Below are positions 48,371 to 59,943 of a DNA stretch of 64,000 bases, piece by piece. Position 1 is the first letter of the stretch. Every line of letters starts with the position of its first letter. The DNA comes from Nicotiana tabacum. Lineage: Eukaryota; Streptophyta; Magnoliopsida; Solanales; Solanaceae. The position numbers were made by a program, and so were the translations under genes. The notes beneath the pieces are model-generated. The model was given only the letters and a program-made list of their open reading frames with translations. It searched no databases and was not told the DNA's origin. The DNA lies in assembly GCF_000715075.1 (NCBI RefSeq), contig NC_134095.1:53750419-53814418 (forward strand), written 5' to 3'.

Positions 48371-49090
48371 TGCAGAAGCTGCCCAGAAAATTTCAGCAGC
48401 TAAATTCAAGTCCGAATTGATCCGTTAATCTTCTGAAATCCACCCGAGGCCCTCGAGACCTCAACAAAATATACCACAAGTCCTAAAACATCATACGAAC
48501 TTAGTCGAAACCTCAAATCACATCAAAAAATGCTAAAACCACGAATCACACCCCAATTCAAGCCTAATGAAACTAAGACCATCCAACTTCTATATTCGAT
48601 GCAAAACCCTACCAAATCAAGTCCGATTTACTTCAAATTTTGTACACAAGTCATAAATGACGTAATGAAACTATGAAAATTTTCAGAACTGGATTCCGAC
48701 CCCGATATCAAAAAGTCAAATCTCCAGTCAAACTTAAGAAATCTTTAGCCTTAGATTTCTAGATTCCGTTAAATGGCGATAATTTGATCTAGGGACCTCC
48801 AAATTCACTTTCGGGCATATGACCAAGTCCCAATTCATGATATGGAACTACCGGAATGGTCATAACTTTATCCGGGTTTGTTTGCTCAAAATGTTGACAG
48901 AAGTCAACTCAATTGAGTTTTTAAAGCTCTAGTTCACAATTTAATCCATTTTTTACATAAGAATCTTTCGGAAAATTATACGGACTGCACGCGCAAGTCG
49001 ATAAATTATTGATATCGCTTTTTAAGGTCTTAAAAAAATACTGAGATAATTATTTAAATTAAATATGACATTTTGGGTCATCACAGCTTC

Positions 49091-52000
49091 CTTCCCCTTC
49101 CAGGTAGTTTTCTTTAGGGAGTATGGCAGTTTTGTTGGTTGTGAGCTACCAGTGTGATCACCTGTGAATGGTATCTTCCTAGTGCCAGAATTTTGTTGAT
49201 TCCTACGCTGAAGTCTAGTCTTAATATCAGACACAACCTTAGGCCTCAAGACTGGGTCAACTTCTGCACCAAAGTCTGCTTGAATAAGCCTTCTTCTCGT
49301 CTGAATACTTTGACTTGGCATATTAGTTGGCTGGGTGTCATGACAGGATTGCTGACTTGGTTGCTGGATGTCATGGCTGGAGTGCTTAGTTGGTATTTCA
49401 GTGTCCTGACTATTGCTGACTTGGCTGCTGAGTGTTAGGACTGGATGGATGAGTTGGCTACTGAGTGGTCTGACTGGATTGCTGACTTGGCTGTTGAGTG
49501 TCATGACTGGATGGCTGAGTTGGCTGCTGAGTGTTCTGACTGGATTGTTGGTCTTGTGCTTTAAAACCTGGAGTAGGGACCATAAAATTTTTTGATTCTT
49601 GGTCTTCATTTGTCATAGTGTGGTCTTGCACTTTCTTTGACTGTAATTATAATCAAATATATATGTTATCTTGTGAGTAAAAAAAAACAGATTGTGAGTA
49701 TAAACAATAGATAGAAAGAACACCTTGTTGGCTAATGGACACCTTCTTTTATTATGATTTGGCTGGCCACAAAAACTGCAATTCACTTGAAGACCCTTCC
49801 TAGATGTTGACCATTGTCCTTGCCTTTTCCTAGCTTCATCCTTCTCTCTTGACCTTTTCACTTTAGGTCTACCAACCATCTTTGCTAGTGGTGTTGGATC
49901 CATGGCTTGGTGTGGCTCAACTTTCCAGAATCTTTTACCTCTAACAGGCTGCAGTTTGTGCTGATACACCAACTGCCAGGCTTGTTTGGAATACCACCAG
50001 TGAATCCCAAGTGTTGGGTCTTGTTTCTTATATAAGAATGCCCTGATAGCATGAGCACAAGGGATTCCAAACAAGTTCCAAAGCCTGCATGTGCACCTTT
50101 GTTGCTCCAGAATCACTGTGTGCCTGTCTTCACCTTCACTTATTTCAAAAACCCCGTCTCCATTAAAATTTTCCTTGCACTTTGAAGCCATTTCTTTATA
50201 ATCATTGTATAACTCCATTGCATATGGGTTGTATTCACCTCTCCAACTGTTAACTTCTTCTACTCTATCCTTTAGTTGATTCATCACCTTCAATAGTTAA
50301 TCAGTAACATAGTAAATCAGTAGTTAATCAATAATATGAAATTAATTAACTAGCAATTAGTCAAGAGTAGTAAATTAGTAGTTAATGAACAATATTAAAT
50401 CAGTAAACAATCAGTAAGTCAAAGTAGTTAACTTCACCTTCACTCTTATATCCTCAAGCATCTTCACTATTGGCTTATGTCTAGCTTCAAGAATCCAAGA
50501 GTTGAAGGACTCTGTAAAGTTGTTGTCCACCATTGGATTCTTACATTGGGTATCAAAGTAAGCTCTACACCAGGTTACTGGAGGATAATTCAGCAAGTCC
50601 CTGACAACATCCTCAGAAACTTCACCTAACTATTTCAACATGTCCTTAAATTCCTCCTCATATGTGCTCCAAGAACACCATCACATTAACTTTTTCATCT
50701 CATCAGTATTCCATTTTTTGCTCCAATTTGCTTCAATATGCCTTGCACAATATCTATGATATGATTGTGGACATACATTCCTCACAGCATCTAACATACC
50801 CTACACATGAAGAAACACTACATCAACAAAGAATGTGCTAAATGTAAAAATCTGCTGAATGTAAAAATCTGCATATGGTAACATACCTTATGCATATCTG
50901 ACGTGAATGTGTAGCTTTCACCATATTTCAAGTCCAAAGAAGCCTTCAAGTTCTCCATGAACCACTGCCAAGTTGTCTTTGTTTCCTTATCCACTACAGC
51001 CCAAGCTAGTGGATAAAAATGCTTGCAAGAATCTTGAGAACAAGCAACTAACAACATCCCTTTGCATTTGCCTTTTAAAAATGTTCTATCTAGACCTATA
51101 AAATGTCTCAAACCTGCTTTGAATCCACTCTTGAGGGCCTCGAAACTGACATACATCCTCAGAAATCTTCTCTTACCTTCCTCCATTGCATCTTTGGATA
51201 TCTGTATCACCACATCAGTACCAGGGTTTGTTTCTCTCAACTCTTGAGCATATGCCTCCAATTTGTTGTACTCATCCAAGTAAGAACCCTCCAATTTCTC
51301 TAAAACATTCTCTTTACCCTTTTTAACTTTGAGTCACTCACATTCAAACTAAATCTATCCTCTAAATCAACCTTCATCTCTTTAATCTTAAACTTAGGAT
51401 TATTTTGAATCTTTCTCTTAAAATAACGTGCTAAAGCAGCAGGAGTAGCTCTTCTGTTCTCAAAGACTTCACCACAGTCATATTCATCCCTCCAAGTTTT
51501 TATCTTTACCCCTTGATCTTTGCCATCCTTAGAAATAAGATATTTAAAGGGACACCCTATCTGACACTTGTATCTAAGTCTTCTCTTATCACTCTTATCT
51601 AACTTAAGGCCCCTCTTATTAGACACAACATAATAACCAATAACCTCATTTGCTTCAGTAAGATCTTTGAAAGTCATACCCTTTTCCAATGTTTTATACC
51701 TCTCAAGGTTGTCAGTTACCTCACACTTCTTCTACCTCTCAAATAAACCTAGGACATCACTATCATAATCAATATCAACACTTTCAATATCTGTATCATC
51801 TTCAGTACTATCACAGTCAGAAGCTACAACAACAGGTACACTATCTATTACTGATGTATACTGGGTAAATACAGGAACATTTACAATATCATCCAACAGG
51901 TCAATACCAAATAATTGTACATTAGTGAAACCATCATTAATTAGGGATTGAATCTTCATAATCCCTTCATCCCCATCTAACAAAAAATACCTCCCAGAAG

Positions 52001-52193
52001 GGTCAAGAAATATTAGCTGTTGTACCTCAACATATCCTATTACTTCAGTGTATTCTTTACACAAATCAATATAAGAGAGATGGTCTACTTCATAACCACT
52101 CAACACGTGCACATCTCTCTTAGTATAAGACAACGTAGGTTCCAATACCCACTCACCCCCATAATTAAAATATAAGTTCACTTTATCCACCAT
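49091..52193 (-). pseudogene. MURA-like transposase of the Mutator-like element (4 visible exons)
   Basis: Start ATG 52193-52191 (MVDKVNLYFNYGGEWVLEPT). In order: an N-terminal domain with an acidic end; a MuDR-type DNA-binding domain (GMTFKDLTEANEVIGYYVVS ... YKCQIGCPFKYL); the DDE core with FIGLDRTFLKGKCKGMLLVA and PLAWAVVDKETKTTWQWFM; a SWIM zinc finger CTCRLWNLFGIPCAHAIRAF; a CCHC knuckle CSFCGQPNHNKRRCP; and a SQ/TQ-rich tail. Introns with GT-AG ends: 50801-50886, 50288-50437 and 49641-49723. Damage: TAG 51732-51734, a frameshift near 51300, TGA 50681-50683, TAG 50630-50632, and further breaks in the repetitive tail. The preserved splice sites show an originally standard MULE gene. Confidence 0.85.
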
Positions 52194-52676
52194 CCTTCTG
52201 ATAAAATCACATGCAACAACAATAAAAAAAGGGCAAAATGGGACCACATTAGCAGTATAATACAAAGCGACAGTAAAAATATAAAGATATGAAACCCCAC
52301 CATCAATTAAATATACAAATCGACAAAAACCATAACTTTAATATGTAGGACCAATACGATAAGGACCACCAAAAATAAAAGTAACATAAAAAATTCTAGA
52401 AAGGTACAAAAGACTAGCTCAGAAAGCATAAAAATATCACATGCAGCAGACATAAACCTGTCAAGTTCCCAAATATTCCCCAACCCTACAATTTAATAAC
52501 TTTAAGCTGTAAATACTTACTTTAATCGAATAATAATGCAAGATATCGCTGGAAATCAAAGGTCTTCCTGTTTTGAGTGCACCACCAAATCGGACCAGAC
52601 AATGAACCTTAACGAAGCCCTAAAATCGCCATTGATAGTTTAGATAGAAGAAATGGTAAAAAGTAAGTATTTTATC
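52194..52676. other. Transposase 5' region inside the right TIR
   Basis: A-rich non-coding sequence between the transposase start and the right TIR, likely its leader. Confidence 0.5.
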
Positions 52677-52955
52677 GGTGGGTTTAGGGTTAAAAGACTG
52701 ACCCATAGGTAAAAGAAATGGGTCGGATCGGTTTAATGTGTAAAAAAATACCCAAAGATAATGTGGGCCCCACTGATCCACATGGACAAATGAAATAAGG
52801 CCACATCAGTTAATGAGATGCACACATGGAATTCCGTTAGTCGCGGGGGTAGATTTGATATTAGAATAACGTCCTATATATTTTCAGACGGATAGATGGA
52901 CAGAGAGCTTTTATAAACCATTTACTATACGATAGGGGTATTTTTGGCCCTTTTC
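52677..52955 (-). repeat. Right TIR of the Mutator-like element
   Basis: 279 bp, the inverse of 25973-26251 with about 20 differences. It probably held the transposase promoter. Its outer end is 244 bp upstream of the ATP synthase subunit start codon. Confidence 0.9.
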
Positions 52956-53199
52956 CGAAAAACAAATGAAAGGATTAAAAGTTTAGGTGCAAATCTGAAA
53001 CAAAGACAAAAAGTATCGAGGAGGAAAAACAATATTCCCATAAAAGACGGAGTTCGAAAACGTCGTCGTAATAAAAGCCCTAGCCTCGTCCTCGAAACCT
53101 GAAATGAAGCAGCAGTACTAGGTCAAGATCAAAAGGCTCCCCAACCCAACACAGAGCTTTTCAACACTCAGATAGAGACAAAAGCCCTAATCTCATCAA

Positions 53200-56100
53200 A
53201 TGGCTCTCGCTTCTCGCTTGCTTTCCAGATCCACTCGCCAGGTAAAATCGATCTAATCTAATCTCTAAATTTTTTATGCGGAAAATGTGTTACGATTCAG
53301 TCTTTTTCTCACCTTCCTCATCTACTTTCAAAGAATTTTGGTCTTCAATGGTAAAGGCAAGCACGTAGTTGGTGGAAAATGGAATTGTGATCTCATCGGG
53401 GCTAATTTCCAGAGTTCTATTTGTGTGAGAACTTTCATCAAATATCTGGTCTTCCTCTGATTTTTTCTCCTCCACATCTTCACCGTTAACTTCCAGAAAA
53501 TCAGTGGTGGCGTTCGACAGTGCCAGCGGTTGTGGCAATTTGTCAAACACCTTATCTTCATTATTTTCTGTACGTTCCATTTCTGAATCTTTATCTTCCA
53601 TTGCAAGGTAACCAGTCTCCAATTGATCATAACCCATTTCGATTCCACCCATTGAGTCTAGAGGTGTTTTAAGTGATTGAAAATCCGTCTGTGAGCAATT
53701 AGTCTCCACATACTTAGCAGCAGAGTTCAGCAAGGTATCTAACCTAGCAGCAGTCATTGATACCACCGAAAATCATAGAATTGAACGAAACAGAAACCCG
53801 GATTGTTATTGTCAATCTGATAAGCACATGGAACCTGGTTAGGGTAAGCACTTGCGGGTGAACCGAAATAACTCCATCCCCTATCCGTTGGATTAGCAAT
53901 TCCACCAGTGAAATCATTACATGAATTCTTAGTACAACTTGAAAAAGCCTAAATTGTAACAAAATGTTTGAGTTTCATCATTTCTTTGATCTGATTGCGG
54001 CTTAAAATTTATTTTCTCTTTCTTGATGTGCTTAGAAGACTGCATCATAGTTGATTTGAATGCTAATTGAACTGAATTTAGTTTTGTTTTAGTGAGATAT
54101 GCATTTTGCACATGAAATGCAATTGACTTAAAACTTGTGAAAGTGATTGAGCTAGGGTTTCTTTTATCGGTGTCTGAAAAAGACCGAGAGAAATTATGTA
54201 TTCTTTAGAGTTTAGGATTAGGTACATTTTTAGGCTCCATAGGGATTGTATTTGCCTGCTTAAGATAGACATTTGATTGATTGAATGATTTGGTTTGATA
54301 GAAATGTCCTTGCTTGGTTGATAATAGCTGCCCTTTTTTGCTTTTTGGGAAATTACTTTGGCCTGAGATTATCTATTTTTGTTTTGTTTTTCCTCTTGTG
54401 TCTTTTCCGAGCCTTGGAGCAACAATAAAGTTATCTCCATGTAGTTCGCGGTTTCGAGCCGTGGAGTCATGCTTGCATCAGGGTAGGCTGCTTACATTAC
54501 AACTCCTTGGGGTGCGGCTCTTCCATGGACCGTGCGTGAACGCCAGATGCTTTGTGCATTGGGCTGACCTTGTATTTTTTCTTGTGGGGGGAGATTCTTT
54601 GAGTCAATTATCACTTGGGAGTTGACTTTGGTTTTCCTGCCGTTGCCAATGTATTTGTTTTATTGAATAGCATGCCACTTAGGAAGTGGCTGGTACTGAA
54701 TATCGTCATTTAACTGTTGAGTAATTTAGGCTACATGGCCTTTGCTCGTGTCTTTGAGCTGTTAGGTTCCATATAGGTCTAAAGCAGAATTTGTGGTATT
54801 GTGGGATGTGTATGTGATTGAATATGCTGGTGCAGTTTGTACTTGGTTGAAATGTCTACTCTTATTGATAATTCTGGTTTTGCAGTTATGTGCTGGTCAG
54901 GTTGTCCTTCGCCCCGAGCATGCAATTCCAGTTCGTTCCTTTGCCAAAGGAGCTGCTGCTCCCACTGCACTGAAGGGAGATCGTAAGTATTTCAGGATGT
55001 GCTTTATTGAAACTTGATGACTCTGTTTCTGTTTGCGGACTTAATTTCCTTTTCAGTTTTTTATACTACAAATGTGTTGAAACACTTTAAAGCCTTTTTT
55101 TTCCTTCTATGCATCCCACTTTTTGCTTTTCATTTATCTTTGTCTGTGTATCAGAAGATCTGTTCAATTAACTTTGAAGAAATAATCAAAAAAATATTCG
55201 CAGCCTTCTCCTTATGCAGTGATTATGTTATTTTGTTTTGTGTAACTTCATTGTTTTAACCTACATTTAATAGCATAAACAAGACTAAAATAAGGACGGA
55301 ATTATGGCTGACAGGCTATATATGGATGTTTCTACTCTTATTTTTTCTTTCTGAGTAAGTACTGCAGGCAACACCATCATTTTTATGCATAAAAGTTCCT
55401 TTACTTTTGTAATAAGCCTCTGGCTTTTCCTTTTTATTAAATGTATGCGAGCCTTTCTTTTCCTTTTTGATGAAGTAACTGTGTTCATTAATAAGGCATC
55501 AAGAAGATGCAAAGTTATTAGGAGCATAATTACAAGAGACAAAAGATAAAAGAGTGTAGGTAGCTCCTATACAAAAAGTCAATCTAAGACGAGTACTAAC
55601 AAAATCCAAAAACTGTCCAGTGCTAATTACTGGGGACAACTTGGTCCAACTGAAAAGATGAAGTAAGCATTTAGCTTTAAGAGAGTTCAATGCTTTGTAT
55701 TTCAAAAAAATAGTTTTACTTATGCTCTAGATAGGTGATGGATCCCAGTTGGCATAGACATTAGTTGGCAACATTACTGTTTAATGTCTTCACAGGAAGG
55801 CACAAGATCTTAACATTTATTTTAGGATGAACCAATTTGGAGATAATATACTCATAAGAAACTTTGATACTGGTGTTTTCAAGACAAATATAGAGTTTGA
55901 GTTTGCTCCTGGTGCCTAATTCACTTGTCTCTCAAATGATAGGGTGTATGCTTTCAGATAACTTATCTTGATCTGTATTTATGCTGATGTTCTAGAGAGT
56001 GACTTACAACTATTTCATAGTGACTTCTTTATTTCGACTAACTAGGGCAATCTTGTGCCAGAAAATATTAGTGTCTAAGAAGTGCTATAATGTTTTTCTC

Positions 56101-58206
56101 GTTAGGCCTTGATCATAAGTGTCCTGTTAGAGTCTTGTCACTAACCTAATAGTTTTGTCTGTCTTGGAAATGGTATGTTGGATTTATTCTGGCCTTCAAA
56201 TTGACTTCTACTATCATAATGTGGTTTGAATCTGGGTACTGTTGCATTGCGGTGACCCTGACTTTTTGTGTGGATATGAAGAGGTGTTGAAGGACATCTT
56301 TTACGAGGTTAAGAACAAGCTTGAGACAGCAATTGGTGTCCTACGAAAGGAGAAGATCACCATAGATCCAGAAGATCCTGCTGCTGTATCTGAGTATGCC
56401 AAAGTCATGAACTCTGTAAGACAAAAGTAAGATATCTAACTTCTCCTTATGAAGTTTTTTTTTTTTTTCATTTTGTAAATAGAGCAGCAGTTCAACACTT
56501 GGTGACCGACTTAAATTATGATAGCATGTGATTCAGAATTCAGAAACCGTAAAGGTACTAGTACTTTTGTTCCCTCTATATATCTCCCTTCCTCCTCCAC
56601 CCCCGACTAGATTCTGCCTCTCCTGCAATCATATTGAACATACTACTGGGCTATGCATTTGAAAGTCCTGCTTATCCTAAATTTAGTTCAGGTCACCATG
56701 CATGTGCTTTGCCATTAATCAAGATGCTTTCTGGAGAAAGACCATATATAAATATAATCTGTACAATTTAACTATCTATTATTACTACCAAAATAGGTCC
56801 GTCCTTATTTATATTGTTTGGCATCCCAAAAATTGTTTTTGGATTGAACCAATTATACCTTTAGTTCATTAAGAATCACAAGTTCACACCTGGTGGTACA
56901 AAACCTCTAGTTTTATTTGCATGGACAAATAGTACATAGTTTTATCGACTTGCATGCTGTATTATTTGATTAATTTCCATAAATTCTTATGATCTATTAT
57001 TAATTTTATGTTTTCCCATGTTTGCAGGGCTAATCTCTTATCAGAGTCTCAAATAATTAAGTTCAACATTGAAGTAGAAACTCATGAAATTCCAGATGCT
57101 CGAACCTATTTATTGAAACTGAAGGAGATGCGTGTCAAGTATGCATTTTCATGCTTATGTTTTACCTTCTAGTTAGAATATTTAATGAGTTATGCAAGTT
57201 ATCATGTTGCCATGCTTTTGGTATTTTTAAAAAAAGGTAGCATGCTTCCTTATCATTAATAGATAAATGCAAAATAGGTTTGCTTTCAGTTAGCTTTCAT
57301 ACAAATGATTGATTTTCTCTGATTCTTTTGTATCCCGCAATTAATTCTGAAATGTGAACTTGATTCCTAATGTCGAAATCAGCATTCCTAAGTGACCGAG
57401 GTGTTTGATTTTTCCTCTAGGCAGGTGTATCAGCACTTCTTCACTCCCCTTTCTTTTTCGTGTATTATTTGGGCAGGAGGGGCCTTATCGATGAGCAAGG
57501 TATAGAGGATCTGCAGATGGCAGCACTGGATAAAGTTGAGAAAGAAATCAAAAAACCACTAATGAGGAATGACAAAAAGGGAATAGCTCTTCTTACAGCT
57601 GAGTTTGATAAGATCAACCAGAAGTAAGCTTCCTCATGCAGACCTTAATTGATTCTACTTGCAAGTGCTTTAATTTTTGATTATCTACCTTGAAGAGCAG
57701 TTGGTCACTCGTTATGAAATGACTGAAACCAGCTTCCTAACAATTTTGCTCAGCCATTTGTTGACTTGACTTATTGGGGGGTATTTTCCTTTGCTCTGAC
57801 CAAAAGCTGTGGCCAACTTCCATATTGTAGCACGAGTCATTGTGATCCAGATGATATATGATTCGGAGTTTACATAGGTATTTGATCCTCACTATTGTCT
57901 TTTTTGAATTTCTCGTTATTTAGGCTTGGCATTCGCAAGGAAGATCTGCCAAAATATGAAGAACAGTTAGAGCTGAAGATTGCAAAGGCACAATTAGAAG
58001 AACTGAAAAAGGATGCTCTTGAAGCAATGGAAACTCAGAAGAAGAGGTAATATAAGGCTTTGATTGCTCATTCTCTTGGACCACATGAATGTTGGGTTTG
58101 TTTCTTCTCCGGATTTTGAATTTGAATCCTTTGTACTTGCAGGGAGGAGTTCAAGGATGAGGAGATGCCCAGCGTGAAGTCTCTGGACATCAGAAACTTC
58201 ATTTAA
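53200..58206 (+). CDS. MGP1: Mitochondrial ATP synthase 24-kDa subunit (7 exons, 242 aa)
   Basis: Plant-specific subunit associated with the mitochondrial F1Fo ATP synthase; the Arabidopsis counterpart is known as MGP1. Exons: 53200-53241, 54886-54982, 56282-56426, 57028-57138, 57477-57623, 57924-58046 and 58143-58206, total 729 nt with stop TAA. All introns have GT-AG ends and every join keeps the frame. Residues 1 to about 35 (MALASRLLSRSTRQ..., IPVRSFAKG) form an Arg/Ser-rich mitochondrial presequence. The mature part is highly charged and helical: EKITIDPEDPAAVSEYAKVM, LGIRKEDLPKYEEQLEL, C-terminus MPSVKSLDIRNFI. All match the family pattern as I remember it. Exon 3 follows a weak pyrimidine tract, so its acceptor (56280-56281) is the least certain. 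The gene looks intact. Confidence 0.93.
53290..53960 (-). other. Antisense ORF in intron 1 of the ATP synthase gene, unknown
   Basis: A 158-codon frame (53766-53290) encodes an acidic protein ending EGEKKTES, without a recognised domain. Just upstream on the same strand, in another frame (about 53945-53758), is gene-like sequence with TDRGWSYFGSPASAYPNQVP and PGFCFVQFYDFRWYQ, ending in TGA. A possible acceptor TTACAATTTAG lies before it (near 53950). Codon composition looks coding rather than random for an AT-rich intron. It may be a fragment of another gene inserted in reverse, or an overlapping antisense gene. I do not recognise it. Confidence 0.35.
54401..54579 (+). mobile_element. Au-like SINE in intron 1 of the ATP synthase gene
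   Basis: About 180 bp with a tRNA-like head: A-box region GAGCCTTGGAGCAAC and B box GGTTTCGAGCC. The tail GCAGGGTAGGCTGC-like, GGGCTGACCTTGTATTTTTT ends in a T run, as in Au SINEs. A 7-bp repeat TCTTGTG flanks it (54394-54400 and 54580-54586). Considerably diverged from the consensus I remember, so old. Confidence 0.75.
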
Positions 58207-59235
58207 AAATGAAATTTCTTCAAGACTTATTTTCCTTTTGCACCTTGTTGATCTCCTGTTACCCTTGAACATAAATTTTCTTATCCCTAAACGTGTAGTT
58301 GTACCAGACATCCAAGAGGCTGCTTCTGATTAATAAGAGGTCTGACCAAGAATTTAGCTTTTATTTGCAACTGATCTTAGTCAGTTGTTTTGTGCACTCT
58401 ATATTTAATTTCAATGAAAGAGAACTAAGATGCATGATTGTATCAAATATTTCAATTTCGCCGCTTTTGTGATGGCCTTATTGATCTTCTGCTCATTGTC
58501 ATAGCTGAAATCATTTGATTTTGCTGCAACAGTTTATGGTCTTCGTGAAATTACTTGGCTAAACATTCAGGCAATTCGGTGAACCAGGATGTTTAATTGA
58601 AAGTAGTGTGGATTGAATGTGAACTTAGTTGATGTCCATATGTATCTGGATTGTATTTTCTAGCCAGATACATACAACTTATTGTTTGGGAGTACATGAG
58701 AATCCTATAAAATACCAATGCCTCTTTGGTTTGTCAGATCTCTGTTGAACTCAGCATTGAGCATTAGAGACCTCCCATACTGTAGCAAAACGAATTATGT
58801 ACCAAGTACATTACCAGTAACCATCGCTTTAATGCATTATATTTTTTTTACTACCGGAACTACTGTAGATCTTTATTGCTAGTAAGAATGCTGGAGGACA
58901 AAGTTCTCTCTCAAACTATACCCAAAGTAAATCTAGGAGTCGAATGTTCTCACTCGAATCTAATGTAACTCTTGTTACCATTTATGAGTATTCTGACTGA
59001 TTTGTTGCTAAGAATCTCTGTCAATCTATTGCCAGCATTCCTCAATGGAAATCAGGGATATACTTTGTTAGTGGTTATCTTTGATCTTCAAGTCTTTTCT
59101 ACCACTCTCCTCATAATTTAAAAAATGATAAAGACAGATATGATATTGCAAAAGAATAACAAAGCCAAAGAGAAGAAAAAAATAGAGCACACCAGACCAA
59201 AATTTTCGAAACACTAAAGAAAGAAAAAGAAAACA
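58207..59235. other. 3' flank of the ATP synthase gene
   Basis: The 3' UTR probably ends around 58420-58470, after TTTCAATGAAAGAG. The remainder is intergenic with no gene or bounded repeat that I can see. Confidence 0.6.
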
Positions 59236-59610
59236 ACGATGCTTTGGTTCTCCATCATCATCCATGAACATCTTCCAGTACCAATGCTCTCTCCAAACTT
59301 GAGCATCTCTTCAATTGGTATGTTCGCGATGTGCAAACAAAGTCATTATAACACAAAGACATTTTACCATCAAAAGGAAATATCCATAACAAGAAACAAA
59401 GAAGAGGACTGAAGAGAAAATAACTTCCAAACTTAGGCGTGGGAGGTGTAGAGAAGGGTACATATAGATATCTAAGAAGACCAAATTTCAATTGGTTGAT
59501 CACTTCCAAAATATATAATAGGATTATGCGAGATTTAGAATTACATTATACTTGAAAAACATGATTATGTGCAAGACAAATTTGATTTACCTTTGTAGGT
59601 AAGACAAACT
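59236..59610 (-). pseudogene. Truncated tandem duplicate of the STP sugar transporter
   Basis: 59236-59346 matches the 3' coding end of the intact gene (encoding the region around [11 protein letters not shown] to ADDDAEPK) with a small frame-breaking deletion. After about 80 bp of unrelated sequence, 59430-59470 matches its promoter (TTAGGCGTGG, then GGGTACATATAGAT in place of GGGTATATATAGCT). 59520-59600 matches its upstream region (ATGCGAGATTTAGAATTACA; TTTGATTTACCTTTGTA). Order and orientation are the same as in the intact copy, so this is a second copy that lost nearly all its coding region. Confidence 0.8.
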
Positions 59611-59943
59611 TGATTTGGAGATTGATGTGCCTTTCCTAAAATCATGGATTACTTTATTGGTTGTTTTAGATGACAAATATGATGCATAGAATCCCCCCAT
59701 CTCTGCCTTTTAACAAAAGAAGTTTGTTAAATGTAACATCGCAATTCGTTTTCTTTTATCCTAAGGTGCACTTTTGAATCTTCTTCTACTACTCTTGCAT
59801 ATCATAAGAAAAAGATGAAAAAGAATGATAAGATACTGAAAACAAGAATATATTGAATTGAGAAAAAAAAAACAATAGTCCTATGGAAAAATAACAATGT
59901 CTAAGAACAACCAAAAAACTCCAAAACATTAGAAAAAGAAACT
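59611..59943. other. Spacer between the STP copies, including the 3' UTR
   Basis: AT-rich. The part next to 59944 is the likely 3' UTR of the intact gene on the minus strand. Nothing else recognised. Confidence 0.5.

Larger units (their letters stand above)
27477..49085 (-). mobile_element. Chromovirus-like LTR element with 3.4-kb LTRs and gutted interior
   Basis: Perfect 5-bp target duplication GCTTC (27472-27476 and 49086-49090). Left LTR 27477-42957 (about 3.39 kb once the Athila insertion is removed), right LTR 45656-49085 (3.43 kb). On the minus strand the LTR starts TGTGATGACCCAAAATG. A primer site TGGTATCAGAG follows the right LTR, and GAGGTGGAGAA precedes the left LTR. The interior (42958-45655) is only 2.7 kb and retains gag and protease relics, with no RT, RNase H or integrase that I can see. 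Gag resembles Tekay/Del chromoviruses, an assignment from memory. Confidence 0.85.
45656..49085 (-). repeat. 5' LTR of the chromovirus-like element
   Basis: 3430 bp, uninterrupted. The terminus on the primer side reads TATCACGAC where the left copy has TGTCGCGAC; the two differences there are CG-to-CA and TG-to-TA, as deamination would cause. Contains the three repeat blocks listed separately. Confidence 0.85.
25973..52955 (-). mobile_element. Mutator-like element with 279-bp TIRs, carrying a 21.6-kb nested insertion
   Basis: Sequence 25973-26251 is repeated in inverse orientation at 52677-52955 with about 93% identity by eye; the ends read GAAAAGGGCCAAAA. Inside are two convergent genes: a GRF-zinc-finger protein (+) next to the left TIR and a MURA-like transposase (-) next to the right TIR. 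Removing the nested chromovirus (27477-49085) and its duplicated GCTTC leaves an element of about 5.4 kb. No clean 9-bp target duplication is visible, because both flanks are A-rich. Both genes are broken, so it is not autonomous now. Confidence 0.85.

Noticed and set aside
25964..52964. 9-bp target duplication of the large MULE
   Set aside because: Left flank AAAAAAAAC and right flank CGAAAAACA are both A-rich and not identical; no reliable TSD can be claimed.
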